Shown: positions 48,732 to 59,120 of the stretch, in pieces | Layout of the letters: each line of letters opens with the position of its first letter | How positions within the stretch are numbered: position 1 is the first letter of the stretch | Assembly (NCBI RefSeq): GCF_027571385.1 | Contig: NZ_CP085636.1 | Location: 5,442,501 to 5,506,500, forward strand | Source of the DNA: Shewanella sp. MTB7 | GTDB taxonomy: Bacteria; Pseudomonadota; Gammaproteobacteria; Enterobacterales; Shewanellaceae | DNA: 64,000 bases | Direction: 5' to 3' | Notes under the pieces: generated by a model | Told to the model about the DNA's origin: nothing | Seen by the model: only the letters and a program-made list of their open reading frames with translations | Databases searched by the model: none | Position numbers and translations under genes: made by a program

Positions 48732-49570
48732 AACTGGTTATGGTATCCGGTCGCTCCGGTTCGGGAAAATCTGTCGCCCTCAGGGTATTGGAAGATCTCG
48801 GATACTACTGTGTCGACAACTTACCTTTGCCACTTATGGACACATTACTTGAACAGCTCAAAGATAGCACAGACCTTGTGGCTATTAGTGTGGATGTTCG
48901 TAATATGCACGAAACAGAGTTAGAGAAACAGCTTTCAAATCTACCAGAAGGTACTGAGCTATTAAGTTTCTTTCTAAACTCAAGCGATGAAGTTCTACTC
49001 AAACGTTACAGTGAAACACGTCGTCTCCACCCACTATCAAAAAATAAAACCTCACTCAAAGAGGCGATAGATCATGAAAGAGTGCTGTTAGAACCACTCT
49101 CTAAACTTGTCGATCATTATATTGATACCTCAAACCTGAATATTTACGATCTCAGCAACCGAGTTAGGGAGATCTTATTAGGCAGTGTGGATAAAGAGTT
49201 AGTCATTAACTTTGAATCATTTGGATTCAAATATGGTATGCCCGTAGAAGCTGATTTTATGTTTGATGTCAGATTTTTACCCAATCCCCATTGGGAGCCA
49301 GAGCTTAGACCAATGACAGGCCTCGATGAGCCAGTACAACTTTTCCTTAGCCAGCAGCCCACTGTTAATAAGTTTATCTGGCAAATTGAGAATCTACTGG
49401 AAACTTGGTTGCCACAACTGGAACGCAACAATCGCAGTTATCTCACAATTGCAATAGGGTGTACCGGTGGCCAACATCGATCTGTCTATGTCACAGAGCA
49501 GCTAGCTAAACTCTTTAGCAAAAGCAAACATACAGTCCAAGCTCGCCACCGTGAATTAAGCAATGACTAA
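48728..49570 (+). CDS. rapZ: RNase adapter protein RapZ
   Basis: 280 residues. Walker A in [24 protein letters not shown], and the C-terminal RNA-binding/kinase-like end with [28 protein letters not shown]. In E. coli it guides RNase E to the sRNA GlmZ and so controls glucosamine-6-P synthase. Overlaps ptsN by four and ptsO by eight bases. Confidence 0.95.
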   Translation: MKLVMVSGRSGSGKSVALRVLEDLGYYCVDNLPLPLMDTLLEQLKDSTDLVAISVDVRNMHETELEKQLSNLPEGTELLSFFLNSSDEVLLKRYSETRRLHPLSKNKTSLKEAIDHERVLLEPLSKLVDHYIDTSNLNIYDLSNRVREILLGSVDKELVINFESFGFKYGMPVEADFMFDVRFLPNPHWEPELRPMTGLDEPVQLFLSQQPTVNKFIWQIENLLETWLPQLERNNRSYLTIAIGCTGGQHRSVYVTEQLAKLFSKSKHTVQARHRELSND

Positions 49571-49838
49571 ACTGGAACGTCAGGTTACCATCTGTAACAA
49601 GCTAGGCCTCCACGCACGGGCAGCAACTAAACTTGCAATACTTGCTTCGGAATTTGATGCCCAAGTCACCATCATACAAGGTGATAAGAAAGCCTCTGCG
49701 GCGAGTGTGTTAGGCCTATTAATGTTAGAAACGGGTATAGGGAAAACCATAACCCTACTCGGAGAAGGTCAAGATGCAAGTGCGGCACTCGATGCCATTT
49801 GCGCCCTAGTTGACGCCAAATTTGATGAAGCTAGTTAA
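49563..49838 (+). CDS. ptsO: Phosphocarrier protein NPr
   Basis: 91 residues, an HPr fold with the active His in [15 protein letters not shown] and [22 protein letters not shown]. It passes phosphate from EI-Ntr to PtsN. Last gene of the rpoN cluster before mgtE. Confidence 0.94.
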   Translation: MTKLERQVTICNKLGLHARAATKLAILASEFDAQVTIIQGDKKASAASVLGLLMLETGIGKTITLLGEGQDASAALDAICALVDAKFDEAS

Positions 49839-49926
49839 ACCTCACCACTAAGCATCACAAAAATTTCATATAACCACCGTAAATCTGTATTTAGCCCTAG
49901 ATACAGATAGCTCAGAGGGGAGCGCT

Positions 49927-51291
49927 ATGCCAATTGAAGTATTAGATAATGCGCTTACTGATCAACGATTAAACCAGCTAACTCAAGCCCTAGGCAGCGG
50001 TATGTTTGTCCACGTCAGAAATATGCTCCATGATATGGCAGCCTCTGACATCGCCTTTATTCTCGAATCATCCCCGCCCAGAACTCGTCAGGTCTTATGG
50101 CAACTCATCGATCAAGATCAAACCGGTGAGATCCTCGATGAGCTCGGTGAAGATCTCAAAGACAGTTTTATAAAACAGATGAGTCCCGAACGAGTTGCAA
50201 AAGCAGCCGCTCGCATGGACACCGATGATCTCGCCTATATATTACGTAGCCTGCCTGACAGTGTGTTCAAACAAGTTCTGCAGACAATGAGTAGTCAAGA
50301 TCGAACTCGGGTTGAACAAGCTCTTTCTTACCCGGAAGACACGGCTGGCAGTATCATGAATACCGATACAGTAACACTACGCCCGGATGTCAATATCGAT
50401 GTGATTCTACGATATTTAAGGATTAGAGGAAATCTTCCTGAAGCCACTGATACTTTATATGTAGTTGATAAACAGGACCGATTACTTGGTGGTGTAGAGC
50501 TAGCAGATCTGCTGACTTGTGATCCGAACTCATCCATACGAGATATTATGGATGACAAGCTCGAAGGTATTCCTGTCGGCATGTCAGACATTGAGGTGGC
50601 ACAACTCTTCGAACGTCATGACTGGATATCAGCGCCTATTATCAGTGATGACAACCAGCTGCTTGGTCGTATTACCATCGATGATGTGGTCGACGTCATC
50701 AGGGAAAATGCCGAACATTCCATGATGGGAATGGCGGGTATGGATGATGATGCAGATACTTTCGGTCCAGTATTAAAAAGTACGCTTCAACGTTCACTTT
50801 GGCTAACCATCAACCTGTTTGCCGCACTTTTGGCTGCCTCAGTCAGTAATATGTTCGAAGGGACAATAGAGCAGTTCGCAACCATTGCTATTTTGATGAC
50901 CATTGTCCCCAGTATGGGCGGTGTTGCCGGTAATCAAACCTTAGCCTTGGTGATCCGTGGTCTCGCATTAGGACAGATAGGCAAAAGTAACTCCCGTTGG
51001 CTCATCGGTAAAGAGCTGGCGATTGGTTTTCTCAATGGGCTCCTTTGGTCAGTGCTCGTTTTTATCGCTATCTGGCTCTGGAAAGACGATCTTGCTTTAG
51101 GAGGACTCATTGGTGGGGCCATGTTGATCAATATGACCGTGGCTGGATTTGCAGGCGCATGTATTCCTTTACTGCTTAAGAAGATGAAAATCGATCCTGC
51201 ACTCGCTGGCGGTATGGTACTCACCACGGTCACAGACATCATTGGTCTGTTTGCCTTCCTAGGTTTAGCCACTCTCTATTTACTTCACTAG
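49927..51291 (+). CDS. mgtE: Magnesium transporter MgtE
   Basis: 454 residues. N-terminal superhelical domain (about 20-130), two CBS domains (YPEDTAGSIMNTDTVTLRPD; ISAPIISDDNQLLGRITIDDVVDVI) and five membrane spans with the pore segments ILMTIVPSMGGVAGNQTLALVIRGLALGQI and GGMVLTTVTDIIGLFAFLGLA. The cytosolic domains gate Mg2+ flow. Frequent neighbour of ptsO in Shewanella. AGAGGGGAGCGCT precedes the ATG. Confidence 0.94.
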   Translation: MPIEVLDNALTDQRLNQLTQALGSGMFVHVRNMLHDMAASDIAFILESSPPRTRQVLWQLIDQDQTGEILDELGEDLKDSFIKQMSPERVAKAAARMDTDDLAYILRSLPDSVFKQVLQTMSSQDRTRVEQALSYPEDTAGSIMNTDTVTLRPDVNIDVILRYLRIRGNLPEATDTLYVVDKQDRLLGGVELADLLTCDPNSSIRDIMDDKLEGIPVGMSDIEVAQLFERHDWISAPIISDDNQLLGRITIDDVVDVIRENAEHSMMGMAGMDDDADTFGPVLKSTLQRSLWLTINLFAALLAASVSNMFEGTIEQFATIAILMTIVPSMGGVAGNQTLALVIRGLALGQIGKSNSRWLIGKELAIGFLNGLLWSVLVFIAIWLWKDDLALGGLIGGAMLINMTVAGFAGACIPLLLKKMKIDPALAGGMVLTTVTDIIGLFAFLGLATLYLLH

Positions 51292-51305
51292 CAATTATAA
51301 CCAAA

Positions 51306-51323
51306 GGGAGCCTAGTCGCTCCC
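51306..51323. terminator. Terminator between mgtE and the ModA-like gene
   Basis: GGGAGC, loop CTAGTC, GCTCCC between converging genes; flanking T run is weak. Confidence 0.6.
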
Positions 51324-51333
51324 TAGATATAAT

Positions 51334-52140
51334 TTAAATTAATGGCGCATCAAAGCCATACTTAGCCAAAATAGTTTGTCCGTCATGTGACAAAATATAC
51401 ATGGCTAAGTCAGCGGCCTCATCCTGTGAATTATCTAACACCATCAAACCATAGTTAGCCCCCACCGACAGTGACTCTGGAATGGCCAAAATCTGCAGTG
51501 ATGGCAGCTCTTTTTGAGCTAATACGGCATTAGTGCAGTAAGTTAAGAAGATATCGGCTCGCTTATTTTCCATCACCCAAGCGTAGGGACTTCTTCCCTT
51601 AGGTGCTTGAGCCGAATCGGCGCCACCGGTCAACTGTAACGCCTTACTCTGTAGACGAGATTGAGCACCCGGCACTAACGTCTCCGCCTTAGCAAACAAC
51701 TTCCAAGCATAATCTCCAGCCGGATCAGCTTTAGGTGTCGATGTGCCTAACTTAATCTTATTGTTGAGCATACTATCGAGTAGACTTGAGCTGGTAACCT
51801 CAAGCTCGGGTTGGGCCATTGCACACAGTTTATTACGGGCAAACATCACAACCGAGCCACCTTTATTTGCCTGTTTAAGGGCATGTGGATGTTTCATGTT
51901 TGCTGAAGCATAAAGGTCAACGCGCTCACCTTGCTCAATACGTTTACGCAATAAGCCAGATGGTGCGTACTGAGCATGGACCGGCTCTCCCCCTTGTTGA
52001 ACATAAGATTCAATAATCTCGTTCATCGCCTTTTTCAAGCTTCCCGCCGCCCTAAGTTCAATCGTATCAGGCTGCTTTATTTCCGCCGCTGTTAACATCA
52101 AAGGTGACAACAGCACCAAACTGACTATCCATCTTTTCAT
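51334..52140 (-). CDS. ModA-like periplasmic substrate-binding protein
   Basis: 268 residues from the ATG at 52140 (signal KRWIVSLVLLSPLMLTAA). TIELRAAGSLKKAMNEIIESYVQQGG, YAPSGLLRKRIEQGERVDLYASANMKHPHAL, FARNKLCAMAQP and LGTSTPKADPAGDYAWKLF are typical of molybdate/tungstate or related oxyanion binding proteins. No modBC permease genes are adjacent, so it is an orphan; other anions are possible. Confidence 0.75.
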   Translation of the reverse strand: MKRWIVSLVLLSPLMLTAAEIKQPDTIELRAAGSLKKAMNEIIESYVQQGGEPVHAQYAPSGLLRKRIEQGERVDLYASANMKHPHALKQANKGGSVVMFARNKLCAMAQPELEVTSSSLLDSMLNNKIKLGTSTPKADPAGDYAWKLFAKAETLVPGAQSRLQSKALQLTGGADSAQAPKGRSPYAWVMENKRADIFLTYCTNAVLAQKELPSLQILAIPESLSVGANYGLMVLDNSQDEAADLAMYILSHDGQTILAKYGFDAPLI

Positions 52141-52290
52141 CGCATTGTCCTTACTCTCTTTAATTATGTCCACATCAAGCCATAACCCCCATAGGGCAAC
52201 AAGTAAACCTAAGATGATCTTTGGTAAAATGAGAATAAGATCGCGAGCTTTCGTTCAGGGAAAGACAAAATGTCCATGTTATAAAGAAAA

Positions 52291-52311
52291 AAAGCTGTCG
52301 TAAGACAGCTT
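52291..52311 (-). terminator. Terminator of the OmpA-type lipoprotein gene
   Basis: AAGCTGTC, loop GTAA, GACAGCTT; on the minus strand followed by TTTTTTTCTTT. About 25 bases after the stop. Confidence 0.85.
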
Positions 52312-52337
52312 CTAATAATCACAATATAACATCGATT

Positions 52338-53012
52338 TTAAGAGAGTGGACTCAATACAATTTCCACACGACGATTTTGTGCACGCCCCTCTTTATTGGC
52401 ATTCGATGCAATAGGTCTAGCTTCTCCAATACCATCAGATTTTACTCTGGCATAGTTAACTTTTTGAGAAACTAAATAATCAGCCACTTCAACAGCACGA
52501 ACTTTAGACAACCTTAAATTGTAAGACTCAGAGCCAGAACTATCTGTATATCCAAGCACATTTAAACGTGTTTTGTCGTACTCTTTAGCAACGAGAGCCA
52601 CACTGTTGAGCACATTCTTTGCCGCTGCGCTCAGGTGAGTCTCATCGACCCCAAAAGTCACTTCATTAGGCATATTTAATACGATATTATCGCCACTGCG
52701 TGTCACACTCACACCCGTTGATTGAAGCTGTTTTCTTAACTCCGCTTCTTGGGTATCCATGTAGTAACCGATGCCACCACCTAGGGCTGCACCGGAAGCA
52801 GCACCAATCAAAGCGCCTTTACCTCGGTCACTTTTACTTGATGAAATAACACCAATAGCCGCACCAGCGATTGCGCCTATGATAGCACCATTGGTCGCCT
52901 TGGCATTTTGTGACTCATTACTATAAGGATTGGTTGTTTGACAGCCAGACAACGCGATAAGTGAACAAGCTAAAACTGCTTTTACAGCAAATGGGGGTTT
53001 CAAATTTTTCAT
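52338..53012 (-). CDS. OmpA-family lipoprotein with glycine zipper
   Basis: 224 residues from the ATG at 53012; the frame beyond is the promoter region. Lipobox LIALSGC at about residue 23, a glycine-zipper segment (GAIIGAIAGAAIGVISS, GALIGAASGAALGGGIGYYMD), then a C-terminal OmpA domain (LNVLGYTDSSGSESYNLRLSKVRAVEVADYL, GEARPIASNANKEGRAQNRRVEI) that binds peptidoglycan. YiaD-like; the Ala/Gly zipper suggests insertion in the outer membrane. Confidence 0.88.
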   Translation of the reverse strand: MKNLKPPFAVKAVLACSLIALSGCQTTNPYSNESQNAKATNGAIIGAIAGAAIGVISSSKSDRGKGALIGAASGAALGGGIGYYMDTQEAELRKQLQSTGVSVTRSGDNIVLNMPNEVTFGVDETHLSAAAKNVLNSVALVAKEYDKTRLNVLGYTDSSGSESYNLRLSKVRAVEVADYLVSQKVNYARVKSDGIGEARPIASNANKEGRAQNRRVEIVLSPLS

Positions 53013-53240
53013 TTTTACTCCAAGCTGGCCTTGAACGGAAATGAAGTCATTAATTCCGTTCAGATAACACTGGTTTATAACTAATAGAAAATGGTTCAGC
53101 CATTTAAGGCCTCGGCATTGTCGCATATACCAGCCACATATCAATCATGAATAGCTAAGCTCCCCCTGAGAGAGTATCGACAAATATTTCACAAAACCAT
53201 GTAATAATACCCATCGATATTGAACAAAGAAGAGAAGCAA

Positions 53241-53924
53241 ATGCCTCTAACAAAACTGTTAGTTATTGAAGACAACGTCGATGTTGCAGGGATATTAGCT
53301 GACTACTTTGACGCACAAGGCGCCGACGTTGACTTTGCAACCAATGGTGAACTCGGTTATCAGCTGGCAGTAAAAGAGAACTTCGATGTCATCATCTTAG
53401 ATATCATGCTTCCCAAGATGGATGGGTTAACCTTAGCCAAAAAACTCAGAGAAGTAGGCTGTGCCACACCGATCATCATGTTGACCGCACTGGATGATAA
53501 AAAAGACCTACTCAGTGGATTCTCATCAGGCGCGGATGACTATTTAGCTAAACCTTTCGATCTAGATGTACTCAATGCCCGCGTTACAGCCCTGCTCAAT
53601 AGACACAGAGGCAACGTCGCCCTTTGCACATTACGTTATGGACCCTTGGAGCTGAATATCGCTGAGCATCAGTTGTACCGTTCAGGACACAAGGTCGCAT
53701 TGACCCCCATTTGCTATCAAATTCTGCACGTTTTGATAAAAAGAGCACCCAACTTAGTCAAACGAGAAGAGCTTATCGATGAATTATGGGGCGACACTCC
53801 ACCGAGTAACGACATTTTACGTAGCCACATGTATCAGTTAAGAAACCAGCTGGATAAACCTTTCGGCACACCTATATTGGTCACCATTCCTAAGGTGGGC
53901 TTTAAACTCGAGTTACACAGCTAA
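53241..53924 (+). CDS. OmpR-family response regulator
   Basis: 227 residues from the ATG at 53241 (AGAGAAG upstream). Receiver domain: LLVIEDNVDVAGILADYFD, phospho-acceptor Asp in DVIILDIMLPKMDG, Thr in IIMLTALDD and Lys in DYLAKPFD. The winged-helix DNA-binding domain has LTPICYQILHVLIKRAPNLVKREELIDELWG and RSHMYQLRNQLDKPF. Pairs with the kinase that starts two bases downstream. Divergent from the OmpA-type lipoprotein gene, a plausible target. Confidence 0.92.
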   Translation: MPLTKLLVIEDNVDVAGILADYFDAQGADVDFATNGELGYQLAVKENFDVIILDIMLPKMDGLTLAKKLREVGCATPIIMLTALDDKKDLLSGFSSGADDYLAKPFDLDVLNARVTALLNRHRGNVALCTLRYGPLELNIAEHQLYRSGHKVALTPICYQILHVLIKRAPNLVKREELIDELWGDTPPSNDILRSHMYQLRNQLDKPFGTPILVTIPKVGFKLELHS

Positions 53925-53926
53925 CG

Positions 53927-55183
53927 ATGAATAATGATAAATACCCTGCAAATACGCTGACTCAAAAACTCAGTGTCTATTTTGCGACCATAGCCATTCT
54001 TGTGGCTGCCTTATTGTTTATTTTTAGCCAAGCAGTACTTTATTGGTTAGAAGATGAGTTAAACAGGCGTGTACTCTCGCAAAGTGCAGCTCCAGCGATA
54101 GTTCAGTTTCTCAAAGGGGAGAGCCCCCCCTTAATGATTGCAACCAATATTACAGCCTACAACAACTTAAATAGTTTGCCGGACAAATACAGCAGCTTAG
54201 TAAAATACCCCTTGGACTTTCTCGATGAGATAACGGTCAATCTAAACAATGATCTATTTATCTATCGTACTGAATACCTTGATCATGGGCAGAAGATTCC
54301 CTTGCTGCTAGTCATGGATGCCGAACAGGCCGAGCTTTCAGAAAACGAGTGGCGCAGCATCAACTTCGGTTCTATCCTTTTCATGTTATTGCTTTTTATT
54401 CTGTTTGGTTACGCAATAGCTAAATTGACAAGACGTTTGGTCACTCCTGTCAAACAATTGAGTAAACAGCTCAAGTCTGATACCTGTGGAATGCCATTTT
54501 CCGTGCCAGGGAGTACGGTCACAGAGTTTAAAGAGCTGACTTCATGCCTTAATCACTACCGCTCCCAAAACGAATTACTCATTCAACAAGAGCAGGCATT
54601 TGCAAAATATGCTAGTCATGAGTTAAGAACCCCGTTAACTATTATTCAAGGTGCGACTAGATTACTTGAGCTCGAAGGTGACGCAACCTTTAATGCCAGA
54701 CAAAGAGAGAGAATAACCAAAGCCGCCACCGATATGAATCACACCATCGAGGCATTGTTAAGCTTAGTGAAACATGAGCAAGGAAGAGAAATTGATAGCC
54801 GAAAATTTAATCAAGCCGAAATGGAGCATATTATTGAGTACTTACAGCCCTTGGCAGACTCAAAATCGATCACGATTAAGCTGATATTAAATGCTGAACC
54901 CTTAATCCAACCAAGTCCACCTGTGATGCGCATGCTATTGAGTAACTTACTAAGCAACGCCATCAACGCTAGTGAGCCAGGTTTTATCACCATAGAGATA
55001 GATAACAACTGCATTCGCGTGATCGATCAAGGTTGTGAGGTTAGCCAGCCAAAGATAGGACAAGAGGGACATGGACTCGGTTTACTCATTGTCGATGCCC
55101 TATGCCAACGCTATGATTGGAAATTCAGCTTAACCCCTTACGAACCTAAAGGCTGTGTTGCCAGCTTACATTTTGCATCGTGA
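53927..55183 (+). CDS. Sensor histidine kinase
   Basis: 418 residues. Two membrane spans (about 17-38 and 147-166) enclose a 110-residue periplasmic sensor. HAMP-like linker, then the H box in FAKYASHELRTPLTIIQGATRLL, N box in LLSNLLSNAINASEPG, a D segment VIDQG and G box in GHGLGLLIVDALC. The periplasmic domain has no known fold by eye, so the signal is unknown. Cognate to the preceding regulator. Confidence 0.92.
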   Translation: MNNDKYPANTLTQKLSVYFATIAILVAALLFIFSQAVLYWLEDELNRRVLSQSAAPAIVQFLKGESPPLMIATNITAYNNLNSLPDKYSSLVKYPLDFLDEITVNLNNDLFIYRTEYLDHGQKIPLLLVMDAEQAELSENEWRSINFGSILFMLLLFILFGYAIAKLTRRLVTPVKQLSKQLKSDTCGMPFSVPGSTVTEFKELTSCLNHYRSQNELLIQQEQAFAKYASHELRTPLTIIQGATRLLELEGDATFNARQRERITKAATDMNHTIEALLSLVKHEQGREIDSRKFNQAEMEHIIEYLQPLADSKSITIKLILNAEPLIQPSPPVMRMLLSNLLSNAINASEPGFITIEIDNNCIRVIDQGCEVSQPKIGQEGHGLGLLIVDALCQRYDWKFSLTPYEPKGCVASLHFAS

Positions 55184-55186
55184 TCC

Positions 55187-56728
55187 TTACTCGGAGATAA
55201 TCACCTTAAACTGACTTAACAAGCCCACATCATCCTGACGACCATATTTAATCAAGATATCGTCTTTACCATCATAATTAAGGTCAGCAATCGATAGCAT
55301 ATCTCCCTCTTTAGGAAGATTAACTTCTATCTCCTCACCCCGCCTGCCAACTAAACTTGAACTCGGTTCACCTAAATACACTTTTAGTTCAGTATCACCA
55401 TCAGACAGAAGCAGATCTTGATATTTATCCCCATTAAAATCGGCAAGCTTTATCACAGGCTGACCACTCTGCCCAGATGTTAAGCTAAAACTCAACTCCA
55501 CCTCTTTGGAAATATTCGGCTTCTTTGTAAACCGACCATTCCCATCCATCTTAAATAGATACACGTCTTGATCGATGCTGCCTGAAATTAATGCCCCGAT
55601 AATCTGAGATAACCCAATATCAAAACCTGACACCATGACTTCTAATATGTCATCATTATCAATATCAATAAACTCAAATCCGGTTAACGTTCCTTCAGCG
55701 TGGATCACACTATTAGGCTCAATAGAGAAAGATAATTCCCCCTCTTTGCTCTCCCCAAGAAATATTTCGTAATCATTCACCCTATCCAGTACGCCAGAGC
55801 TTTTGGTATATCGAAGCACAATATCGGTTATCCCGTCATTATTAATGTCGCTGATCTCCTCAACTTTACGGTAAACTAATGAACTTTGATCTAACTGATT
55901 TCCAAAAGCATCTCTCTTAAGCCACCAATCAACCCCACTGAGCGCTTGTCTCATTGGATGATAACTCGCGATAGCATTAAAACCTCCCTGACTCGTTTGA
56001 AAATAGCTCTCCAGCTCACCTTCACCGATTTTGACAATATCTTTGTGTCCATCTAAATTCATATCGGCCAGATATAATGTAGATTCGGTATAGTTAACAC
56101 TCTTTTCATACACATTAATAAACGGCTTGATAGGTAAAGTTTGGCGAGCAAAACCGCCCTCTTCTTGAGTAAGTAACAAGGTGATATCTGTAAAACCTGA
56201 AATCATAATATCAGCTCTGTTATCACCATTAAGATCTTTGACAAAATCCCCCCGACTAAGGTAATCCGCACGGGATTTAAGCGTCATGGGATTAATGTCT
56301 GCGATCACCTTAAATGGAGCAGATTTATTCGCAGGCATAAACTGCAGCAAATGTTCACTGGACTGAAAATAGAGTTGCTGAGTGCCCTCCTCTTCGTCAC
56401 TAATATCGAAACAATGAAATGAAAATGGCAATAAGATTTTATCCACCAGACTGTATCTCATAGACTCAGGGATTCGGGCAAAAATTCCAAGCCATCTCTG
56501 TTTATCATCATCCACCCCAAACGCTAATAACTCCTTGCCAATATTCGGCAAAACATCGACGGCAAGTAACGTATGGGTCAGCGAAAATGGTGCGTTAATG
56601 ACTTGCTGAGTAAAGACTAAATCTGGATTTTTATCAGCAGCATCGACGCTTAATGGATAACCTACTAGACCTATACCGGCAACCAATATTAATCCTAAAC
56701 CGGTTAGCTTTACTGTTATTTTTACCAT
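55187..56728 (-). CDS. Secreted FG-GAP/VCBS repeat protein
   Basis: 513 residues. Signal peptide (VKLTGLGLILVAGIGLVGYP, cleavage near VDA). At least five repeats of the calcium-binding kind: FVKDLNGDNRADIMISGF, YLADMNLDGHKDIVKIG, EISDINNDGITDIVLRY, FIDIDNDDILEVMVSG, KLADFNGDKYQDLLLSD, SIADLNYDGKDDILIKYG. A beta-propeller is likely. The gene converges on the histidine kinase with three bases between stops. Binding partner unknown. Confidence 0.85.
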   Translation of the reverse strand: MVKITVKLTGLGLILVAGIGLVGYPLSVDAADKNPDLVFTQQVINAPFSLTHTLLAVDVLPNIGKELLAFGVDDDKQRWLGIFARIPESMRYSLVDKILLPFSFHCFDISDEEEGTQQLYFQSSEHLLQFMPANKSAPFKVIADINPMTLKSRADYLSRGDFVKDLNGDNRADIMISGFTDITLLLTQEEGGFARQTLPIKPFINVYEKSVNYTESTLYLADMNLDGHKDIVKIGEGELESYFQTSQGGFNAIASYHPMRQALSGVDWWLKRDAFGNQLDQSSLVYRKVEEISDINNDGITDIVLRYTKSSGVLDRVNDYEIFLGESKEGELSFSIEPNSVIHAEGTLTGFEFIDIDNDDILEVMVSGFDIGLSQIIGALISGSIDQDVYLFKMDGNGRFTKKPNISKEVELSFSLTSGQSGQPVIKLADFNGDKYQDLLLSDGDTELKVYLGEPSSSLVGRRGEEIEVNLPKEGDMLSIADLNYDGKDDILIKYGRQDDVGLLSQFKVIISE

Positions 56729-57022
56729 TTACGCCAAACTCCCTTCAGGTGAATACCTACGATATCGATATGACTTACTAATCTATCGACTCTGACGCAA
56801 AAAGGAAGTTTAGGTTTACGCTCTGTTACAAACTAGATCTAAGACAAACAAAATTTCCCAGCCAGACTTGCATCACTTATCGACTAAAGTCGCCATCAAG
56901 ACTGCTTATGGTTAAATATAGCTATCAAGCTAAAGCACCTCCTTTTAAAACAGATCCCAACCAGAGTAAAACAGGGTATCATTCACAAAAAGAACACAAA
57001 TTACCTACATGGAAGCACAAGA

Positions 57023-58927
57023 ATGTTTAAAAAAAGTTTAATCAGTTTGAGTGTCCTTTTAGCACTTATGGCTTGCGACAACGTCGATATCAAAACATCC
57101 ACAGTTCAAGACTCTGCGAGCCCACAGACATCCACACCAATAACACAAGCTACCCCAGTAATGGAGCTTGATGCCACAGTCGAAAAATTTGCCAAGGACT
57201 TCATTAATAAGCAACCAGCCCTAGCCACCTCTCTTAATCTATCTAAAGAGATCGCAGCAGATTTTCAGCGCCGTCTACCAGATTACTCCACCAGCGGTAT
57301 GCAAGCACTACAAGAGGAGATGCACTTAACCGCATCTCAATTTGCCAATATCCCAACCGATGCATTTTCAGATGATGAGCAACGCCATGCTACTGTCAAT
57401 CAGGTTATCGCTAACTACTATGCCGGTGATAAAATGTTCGGCGCCGGATATATCGATACCTGGGGAGGACACCTTCCCTATATCGTTAACCAGATCAGTG
57501 GTCCACTCATCGACATTCCGGCAATCTTAAGCGATCAACAGAGCGTCACCAACATTGAAGAAGCACAAGATTACCTTGCCCGCTTAGAAGCCTTAGCAAT
57601 AATGGCTAATCAAGTAAAAACCAAGGTTATTGATGATGCCAAAATAGGCGTAATACTCCCTAAACCATTATTTACCAATACGTTAAAATACCTAGCTAGC
57701 TTTGTCGCCAACCCAGCCAACGAACATAGTCTAGTCACCAGCTTTAATGACAAACTAATTAATATCAAATCGTTAGAAAAACAACAGCAACTAGATTTGC
57801 TTGAGTCAGCGAGTAACATCGTGTCGCAGAAGATATACCCAGCCTACCGCGAAATTGATAACCTGATGCAAGAACTGCAGGATAAAGCGCCTGAAAACGT
57901 CGGCATATGGGCCCAACCCAATGGTGAGAGCTTCTATCAGCATGGGATCACTTATCTCGCCGACTCAACGCTTAGCGCCGATGAAATCCATCAGTTAGGC
58001 GTGGCTGAAGTTACCCGCATTACCGCCGAAATGGACAACATCTTAAAGGCTAATGGTTACAGCGAAGGAACTGTTGGGGAGCGCATGATCCAACTTAATA
58101 ATGAGCCTCGCTTCCTCTATGAGGATTCCGATAAAGGCCGAGCGCAACTGCTCAACGACCTAAGCCGAGATATCGAAATTGTCATGGAAAAAGCCCCACA
58201 ACTGTTTTCGACTTTACCGCCCCAAGAAGTCATCGTTAAACGTGTTCCTGTTGAAACAGAAGCGGGTGCGGCAGGCGGATCTTATATGCCACCAGCATTA
58301 GATGGCAGTCGAGCCGGCGTCTTCTTTATCAACTTGATGGACATGACTTCAATCTCCAAGTACGGACTGAAAACATTAACTTATCACGAAGCGGTACCTG
58401 GGCATCATTTCCAGATAGCCCTCAATATGCTGCAAACAGATATCGGCTTGATGCGTCAAAATGCGTCCTTTAATGCCTATATTGAAGGTTGGGCACTGTA
58501 CTCTGAGCAAGTCGCTTTTGAGATGGGTATGTATGATAATGATCCTTGGGGCAATTTAGGCCGTCTAAAAGCTGAGGCTTATCGAGCAGCAAGACTGGTG
58601 GTTGATACTGGACTGCACCATAAAAAATGGAACCGCCAACAAGCCATTGAATACTTTGCCCAAGCCACGGGCTCAACTCAAACTAATGTGGCCTCAGCCA
58701 TTGACCGCTATATCGCTTGGCCAGGGCAAGCACTGGGCTATAAGCTGGGAATGTTAAAGTTGATAGAACTCAGAGCCAAAGCACAGCAGGCAATGGGTAA
58801 GCAGTTTGATATCCGTCAATTCCATGACCTCATACTGCTTCCGGGTGCCCGCCCGATGAATGTGGTCGAAGCCGATATTGATCGCTGGATTGCCGAAAGC
58901 GGCCAAGCTTCTCAGCCTATCTCATAG
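57023..58927 (+). CDS. DUF885 lipoprotein, putative zinc metallopeptidase
   Basis: 634 residues. Lipoprotein signal (LISLSVLLALMAC, Cys near 18), a Ser/Thr-rich linker and the large helical DUF885 domain. The motif TYHEAVPGHHFQIAL supplies a HE-x-x-PGHH zinc site, with AYIEGWALYSEQ and SAIDRYIAWPGQALGYKLG downstream. Such proteins are thought to be carboxypeptidase-like enzymes. GGAAGCACAAG precedes the ATG. Monocistronic, with a hairpin behind it. Confidence 0.86.
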   Translation: MFKKSLISLSVLLALMACDNVDIKTSTVQDSASPQTSTPITQATPVMELDATVEKFAKDFINKQPALATSLNLSKEIAADFQRRLPDYSTSGMQALQEEMHLTASQFANIPTDAFSDDEQRHATVNQVIANYYAGDKMFGAGYIDTWGGHLPYIVNQISGPLIDIPAILSDQQSVTNIEEAQDYLARLEALAIMANQVKTKVIDDAKIGVILPKPLFTNTLKYLASFVANPANEHSLVTSFNDKLINIKSLEKQQQLDLLESASNIVSQKIYPAYREIDNLMQELQDKAPENVGIWAQPNGESFYQHGITYLADSTLSADEIHQLGVAEVTRITAEMDNILKANGYSEGTVGERMIQLNNEPRFLYEDSDKGRAQLLNDLSRDIEIVMEKAPQLFSTLPPQEVIVKRVPVETEAGAAGGSYMPPALDGSRAGVFFINLMDMTSISKYGLKTLTYHEAVPGHHFQIALNMLQTDIGLMRQNASFNAYIEGWALYSEQVAFEMGMYDNDPWGNLGRLKAEAYRAARLVVDTGLHHKKWNRQQAIEYFAQATGSTQTNVASAIDRYIAWPGQALGYKLGMLKLIELRAKAQQAMGKQFDIRQFHDLILLPGARPMNVVEADIDRWIAESGQASQPIS

Positions 58928-58947
58928 TTATATACCCTTCAGTAATG

Positions 58948-58980
58948 GATCGCTGAGTGGCCTGTACTCACGCAGCGATC
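58948..58980 (+). terminator. Terminator-like hairpin after the DUF885 gene
   Basis: GATCGCTG pairs with CAGCGATC, with an inner GAGTGG/ACTC match; CTCCTTTTC follows. Twenty bases after the stop. Confidence 0.6.
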
Positions 58981-59120
58981 GTCTCCTTTTCTCCACGCTT
59001 TAATGGTTAACAGTAATTCACTTCATAGACAATTTAGAGTGACAGAGATCACATACCTATTCTCTGTTCAGTGAGAGAATGCGCGCCTTTAAATAGTCAA
59101 ATCAACTCAAGTTATTAAAT